From positions 1 to 7,616 of the forward strand of contig CAMLOB010000169.1 in assembly GCA_946481475.1 (NCBI GenBank): DNA of 7,616 nt, read 5' to 3'. Source of the DNA: an uncultured Chlorobiota bacterium (GTDB lineage Bacteria; Bacteroidota; Kapaibacteriia; OLB7). A model generated the notes under the pieces. That model saw nothing but the letters and a program-made list of their open reading frames with translations. It made no database searches and had not been told where the DNA came from. Below, piece by piece: positions 5,069 through 7,616 of this stretch. A program made the translations under genes and the position numbers. Each line of letters starts with the position of its first letter. Position 1 is the first letter of the stretch.

Positions 5069-5620
5069 TCAGAAGCGCCCAACCAGACCGCCACCGGCGC
5101 TCGGCCCTCCCCGGCCATATTCTTCTTCGCTGATATGTCCCGCAAGCCAGAGTCTGGCGGTCAGGCGGCAGTAGAGACTGAGGTGATCGGCAAACCGGAG
5201 ATTTGCCTGTCCCGCTACGTATATGCCTCCTCTGCCAAGTCCCCCACCGGAACCGTCCACTCCGGTCAGTGCCGACAGACCGGAGCCGAGAATGAATTCG
5301 GCGGGGGAAAGCTGCCAGGCGACGGAGAGACCGAGATCACCGGCGACACCCAGGAAGGTCCGGATGCCGTCGGCATAAAGGATCGCCGTCGGCACCAGTT
5401 CGAGGCCGAAGCTTTCGTCGAAGCGATAGCCGACCACGGCGGAGGGACCGATCCCCGTCCCGCTTGCGGAGGCAAGGTCGTAGAACGTGACGCCGCCGCC
5501 GATCATCCAGTCCCCCTCATCCTCAACCGACTGCCCCGCCAGCGACCTGCACACCAGGAACAACGCAAGACAGAAGGGGGCATATCGAAGAATATGTGCA
5601 GAAGATGGAACTCGGTTCAT
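5069..5620 (-). CDS. Small outer-membrane beta-barrel-like protein (183 aa)
   Basis: I choose the ATG at 5620 because it directly precedes a signal peptide: MNRVP, hydrophobic FCLALFLVC, and an SLA cleavage site near residue 28. The frame stays open upstream to 5734, but that extension does not look like protein. The mature part alternates hydrophobic and polar residues in the manner of beta strands (WMIGGGVTFYDLASA, GPSAVVGYRFDESFGLELVP), with Gly-rich turns, and ends in VGRF with a C-terminal Phe as barrel proteins often do. It is probably an outer-membrane protein of the OmpA/OprF-like small-barrel type. No Shine-Dalgarno sequence is seen. It lies 42 bases upstream of the lipoprotein gene. 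Confidence 0.8.
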   Translation of the reverse strand: MNRVPSSAHILRYAPFCLALFLVCRSLAGQSVEDEGDWMIGGGVTFYDLASASGTGIGPSAVVGYRFDESFGLELVPTAILYADGIRTFLGVAGDLGLSVAWQLSPAEFILGSGLSALTGVDGSGGGLGRGGIYVAGQANLRFADHLSLYCRLTARLWLAGHISEEEYGRGGPSAGGGLVGRF

Positions 5621-5758
5621 ATCTGGAAGAGCCTGTTCTTCATATCGGAACACGTGAGGGAAAGGTATGAAGAGTCGGGGAATTTTCAGAGTACCACGGA
5701 AACAGGCGTCCCTGCTCCCGACGGTCGATTGCAAAAGGCCTGCAAAGGAGGTCTATCT

Positions 5759-5779
5759 CCGGGGCAACCCCTTCCCCGG
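5759..5779 (-). terminator. Hairpin right after the SRPBCC gene (weak terminator candidate)
   Basis: CCGGGG (5759-5764) and CCCCGG (5774-5779) pair perfectly around a 9-base loop, immediately after the stop of the gene at 5780. No T-run follows on the minus strand, so it may only stabilise the 3' end or slow polymerase. Confidence 0.35.
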
Positions 5780-6217
5780 CTACCGGCCCCGCTCCACCAT
5801 CTTCTTCAACACTCCAAGCGTGGCGTTCCAGTAGAATGCCATGTGTTTGTAGATGGAATCGGTGGGAAAGTTTTCAACGCTCAGATGCAATGATGTCCCC
5901 TCTCCGGAGGGAATCAGTTCGAAGGCGATGGTCGTATGGTTTTCGGGTTCATCCGGCAATCCCGACACCGAACTCAGGTGCGTATACCCGAGCGACCGTC
6001 CCGGCCGGAACCGGACGACGTCCCCTCTGTTCTCGAACTCCCCGTTGTGAAATCCCCGGATCACGATCTCACCGCCGATCCTCCAGTCGGTGACGATCTC
6101 CAGCCCCATCTCCGGCTCCCCCATCCACCCGGCCATCCGCTCCGGATCGGTCAACGCCTCCCAGACCGCCTCCGGGGATGCTTCGATGAACGTGGTCTTC
6201 CCGTATCGCTGATTCAT
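5780..6217 (-). CDS. SRPBCC / AHSA1-type protein (145 aa)
   Basis: Soluble START-like fold protein of the AHSA1 (Hsp90 ATPase activator homologue C-terminal domain-like) family. It begins RYGKTTFIEASPEAVWEALT, the classic first strand and helix, followed by DPERMAGWMGE, the strands GGEIVIRGFHNGEFENRGDV and THLSS..., and closes with a long C-terminal helix (MAFYWNATLGVLKKMVERG) that would cover the ligand cavity. The length is normal for the family. Function in bacteria is mostly unknown; stress response or ligand binding is typical. I chose the ATG at 6217; a GTG three codons upstream (6226) is an equally possible start. The gene is set apart from its downstream neighbour by a hairpin and 159 bases. 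Confidence 0.88.
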   Translation of the reverse strand: MNQRYGKTTFIEASPEAVWEALTDPERMAGWMGEPEMGLEIVTDWRIGGEIVIRGFHNGEFENRGDVVRFRPGRSLGYTHLSSVSGLPDEPENHTTIAFELIPSGEGTSLHLSVENFPTDSIYKHMAFYWNATLGVLKKMVERGR

Positions 6218-6263
6218 TACTCCCACATTTACTCACCATCGGCAGCACTACGCTTCGTCCCCA

Positions 6264-6271
6264 CAAATATA
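6264..6271 (-). promoter_or_regulatory. Candidate -7 box for the SRPBCC gene
   Basis: On the minus strand the sequence reads TATATTTG, matching TAnnTTTG, 46 bases before the ATG at 6217. No matching upstream TTTG box is seen at the expected distance. Confidence 0.3.
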
Positions 6272-6293
6272 CCCCCCTCATCCCCTCTCCCCT

Positions 6294-6317
6294 TTTTGCA
6301 TTTTGCATTTTGCATTT
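6294..6317. repeat. Heptanucleotide tandem repeat TTTTGCA
   Basis: Three tandem copies of TTTTGCA followed by a partial fourth (TTTTGAG), then further T-rich TTTTCATT units to about 6345. It lies between two divergent genes and just upstream of the candidate aspS promoter. It may be simple slippage sequence or an upstream A/T-rich promoter element. Confidence 0.6.
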
Positions 6318-6339
6318 TGAGCCTCTCCTCTTTTTTCAT

Positions 6340-6368
6340 TTTTCATTCTGAACTTCTCTCCCTATACT
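6340..6368 (+). promoter_or_regulatory. Candidate promoter of the aspS T-box leader
   Basis: TTTTCA (6340-6345) and TATACT (6363-6368) are 17 bases apart, so transcription would start near 6375, giving a leader of about 220 bases. A/T-rich repeats directly upstream could act as an UP-type element. Confidence 0.4.
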
Positions 6369-6374
6369 TGCCCC

Positions 6375-6593
6375 AACCTGCCGATGAGGAAAGACCCCTC
6401 TGAAGGGCGGGCCTGAATCGGGAATGGTCCGGGGAGACCGGCCATAGATCTTAGTAGGGCCTGACGTTTCGTGCCGCGACAGTGCACGCGAATCAAGTGC
6501 CGACATCCTCTGTCGGAAGCTGGATGGCACCGCCGGCCCGCCGGTTCCAGCCGTTACTACAATCCACACAGACTTGATTACAAGGAGGTCGGC
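6375..6593 (+). promoter_or_regulatory. T-box riboswitch leader of aspS (translational type likely)
   Basis: The 3' domain matches the T-box antiterminator/antisequestrator: helix A1 GCTGGA (6519-6524) with TCCAGC (6546-6551), the 7-base bulge TGGCACC (6525-6531), and helix A2 GCCGG (6532-6536) with CCGGT (6541-6545) around a 4-base loop. Against the consensus AGGGTGGNACCGCG, 11 of 14 positions fit. The variable base is C, complementary to discriminator G73 of tRNA-Asp and tRNA-Asn. A perfect stem III-like hairpin, CCGACA/TGTCGG (6500-6505/6511-6516), lies just upstream. No T-run follows, while a strong Shine-Dalgarno sequence (AAGGAGG, 6582-6588) does. GCCGAC at 6499-6504 could pair with GTCGGC at 6588-6593 and mask it. 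The specifier is not settled: a hairpin at 6467-6492 has GAC (Asp) in its loop. Uncharged tRNA would be expected to switch the gene on. Confidence 0.8.
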
Positions 6594-6594
6594 A

Positions 6595-7616
6595 ATGAAC
6601 CGGACGTTTGTTGCGCAACTCGGCGGACTGATCGGCCGGGAAGTGATGGTACGCGGATGGGTCTTCCGTCTGCGTGAACTCTCAAAGGTCACATTCCTGA
6701 TTCTGCAGGACGCCACCGGAACGGTGCAGTGTGCGGTCGATCCGGCCCGGCTTGAAGGAATCGATTTGAAGCTGGACGATGCGGTGGAGATTCACGGCCG
6801 CCTCCGGAACGAACCCCGCTCCCGGGTCGGGTTCGAGCTGGATCTGCTCGACATCCGCGTGCTGAACCGTTCGGCCTTTCCTCTTCCGTTCAACGGGAGC
6901 TCGGATCTTTCGGACGTACCGCTGGAAGTTCTGCTGGACCATCGTCCCCTCTCCCTGCGCAACCCGTTTGTCGGGAACGTCTTCCGGGTGCAGGGGGAGA
7001 TCGTGGGGGGCTTTCGTGAGTTTCTGCGGGAGCATCATTTCACCGAGATCATCACCTCGAAGATCGTCGCCGGCGGGACCGAGGGGGGAACCAATCTCTT
7101 CGGGATCGACTACTTCGACCGGATCGCCTATCTGGCACAGAGTCCGCAGTTCTACAAGGAGCACGGGACGGCCGGGTTCGAGCGGGTCTTCGAGACCGGC
7201 CACGTCTACCGTGCCGAGCCGCACGCCACGAGTCGGCATCTGACCGAATACTATTCGCTCGATTTCGAGATGGGCTTTATCGACGGACCGGAAGATGTGA
7301 TCGCCCTTGAGCGGGAGCTTCTCACCGATATCTTCAACAGACTCAATGAGAAGTTCGCAGAGATGTTCGCCGAACGGGGCGTCGGACTTCTTCCATCGAT
7401 GCGTGAGGTTCCGACGTGGGAATTCGGGGAATGTCTCGAACGTCTGACCGAGGCATACGGTCCGCACGATCTGACCGACGATCTGGACCCGGAGGCCGAG
7501 CGTCGGCTCTGCGCGATCGCCGAACAGGAGACCGGAGTTCCGGCCCTCTTCGTGATCGGATTTCCTCTGGCGAACCGGCCGTTCTACACACACCCGCGTG
7601 GTGAGGGGGGAGCGGC
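6595..7616 (+). CDS. aspS: Aspartyl-tRNA synthetase, archaeal/AspRS2 type (3' end beyond window)
   Basis: ATG at 6595 with AGGAGG seven bases upstream; 340 codons are visible and the frame runs off the window. Residues about 1-100 form the OB-fold anticodon-binding domain (REVMVRGWVFRLRELSKVTF, GFELDLLDIRVLNRS). The class II catalytic core follows: motif 1 region REFLREHHFTEIITSKIV, then AGGTEGG, LAQSPQFYKE (181-189), and motif 2 VYRAEPHATSRHLTEYYSLD (204-223) with FEMGF. Length and order match AspRS2, not the longer bacterial AspRS. Such enzymes are often non-discriminating and charge tRNA-Asn with Asp for GatCAB. The positions tied to discrimination in Thermococcus (Trp26, Lys85) appear here as Phe24 and an Arg near 75-77, so specificity is unclear. 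The usually invariant motif 1 Pro is Ser155. Asp is added to tRNA in the cytoplasm. The T-box leader suggests control by uncharged tRNA. Confidence 0.93.
   Translation, partial: MNRTFVAQLGGLIGREVMVRGWVFRLRELSKVTFLILQDATGTVQCAVDPARLEGIDLKLDDAVEIHGRLRNEPRSRVGFELDLLDIRVLNRSAFPLPFNGSSDLSDVPLEVLLDHRPLSLRNPFVGNVFRVQGEIVGGFREFLREHHFTEIITSKIVAGGTEGGTNLFGIDYFDRIAYLAQSPQFYKEHGTAGFERVFETGHVYRAEPHATSRHLTEYYSLDFEMGFIDGPEDVIALERELLTDIFNRLNEKFAEMFAERGVGLLPSMREVPTWEFGECLERLTEAYGPHDLTDDLDPEAERRLCAIAEQETGVPALFVIGFPLANRPFYTHPRGEGGA

Noticed and set aside
5621..5734. Upstream extension of the beta-barrel gene by 38 codons
   Set aside because: It would bury the signal peptide; the internal ATG at 5620 directly precedes it.
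5746..5758. AAAGGAGGT on the plus strand looks like a strong ribosome binding site
   Set aside because: No start codon or open frame follows at a useful distance.
5135..5893. Plus-strand open frame (252 aa) spanning the beta-barrel gene and part of the SRPBCC gene
   Set aside because: It crosses two well-supported minus-strand genes; openness is explained by high G+C content.
6294..6345. TTTTGCA/TTTTCATT repeats considered as a CRISPR-like or iteron array
   Set aside because: Units are 7-8 bases with no spacers; simple slippage repeat is enough to explain it.
6386..6400. GAGGAAAGACC resembles the GAGGAAAGUCC motif of RNase P RNA
   Set aside because: None of the other RNase P conserved segments is present; the match is short and the region is explained by the T-box leader.
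6682..7593. Minus-strand open frame (303 aa)
   Set aside because: Mirror of the AspRS coding sequence, whose class II motifs and ribosome binding site are unmistakable.

Overview
The window looks like a chromosomal segment of a Gram-negative bacterium, most likely of the Bacteroidota/Chlorobiota (FCB) sphere. The support is a type II lipoprotein signal, a small outer-membrane beta-barrel protein, a large serine recombinase whose catalytic and Recombinase domains read like Bacteroidota relatives, and several TATATTTG-like promoter boxes. The phylum is an inference; no rRNA or marker protein here settles it.

Left part (1-4142): a tRNA-Asn(GTT) gene, cut at its 5' end by the window edge, carries a compact integrated element of about 4 kb at its 3' end. 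Two imperfect direct repeats (65-180 and 4027-4142, 104 of 116 bases identical, first 16 identical) bound it. Inside are, on the minus strand, the large serine recombinase with one well-supported small upstream gene (69 aa) and a less certain one before it; a small helical gene (77 aa) with a clear intrinsic terminator; a structured 237-base divergent intergenic region; on the plus strand one membrane-anchored cargo protein (250 aa); and on the minus strand a small HTH DNA-binding protein (106 aa) that overlaps the cargo gene tail-to-tail. There are no conjugation, replication or capsid genes. The recombinase gene runs antisense into the tRNA and stops inside its D-loop region. The same DNA carries the tRNA's intrinsic terminator on the plus strand and recombinase C-terminal codons on the minus strand. 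The right-hand repeat encodes the same recombinase C-terminal segment and is best read as the stump of an older related element.

Middle part (4143-6217): ordinary chromosome, three minus-strand genes: an SRPBCC/AHSA1-type protein, a small secreted beta-barrel-like protein, and an unknown lipoprotein; the last two are 42 bases apart and probably cotranscribed.

Right part (6218-7616): a plus-strand aspartyl-tRNA synthetase of the archaeal/AspRS2 type, incomplete at the window end. It is preceded by a leader that contains a textbook T-box antiterminator (6-bp helix, 7-base TGGCACC bulge, 5-bp helix) directly after a perfect stem III-like hairpin. The T-box base meant to pair with the tRNA discriminator is C, matching G73 of tRNA-Asp and tRNA-Asn. 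There is no T-run, but a strong Shine-Dalgarno sequence lies downstream, so control is probably translational. A T-box in such a lineage, and the tRNA-coupled recombinase element, are the two most notable items.
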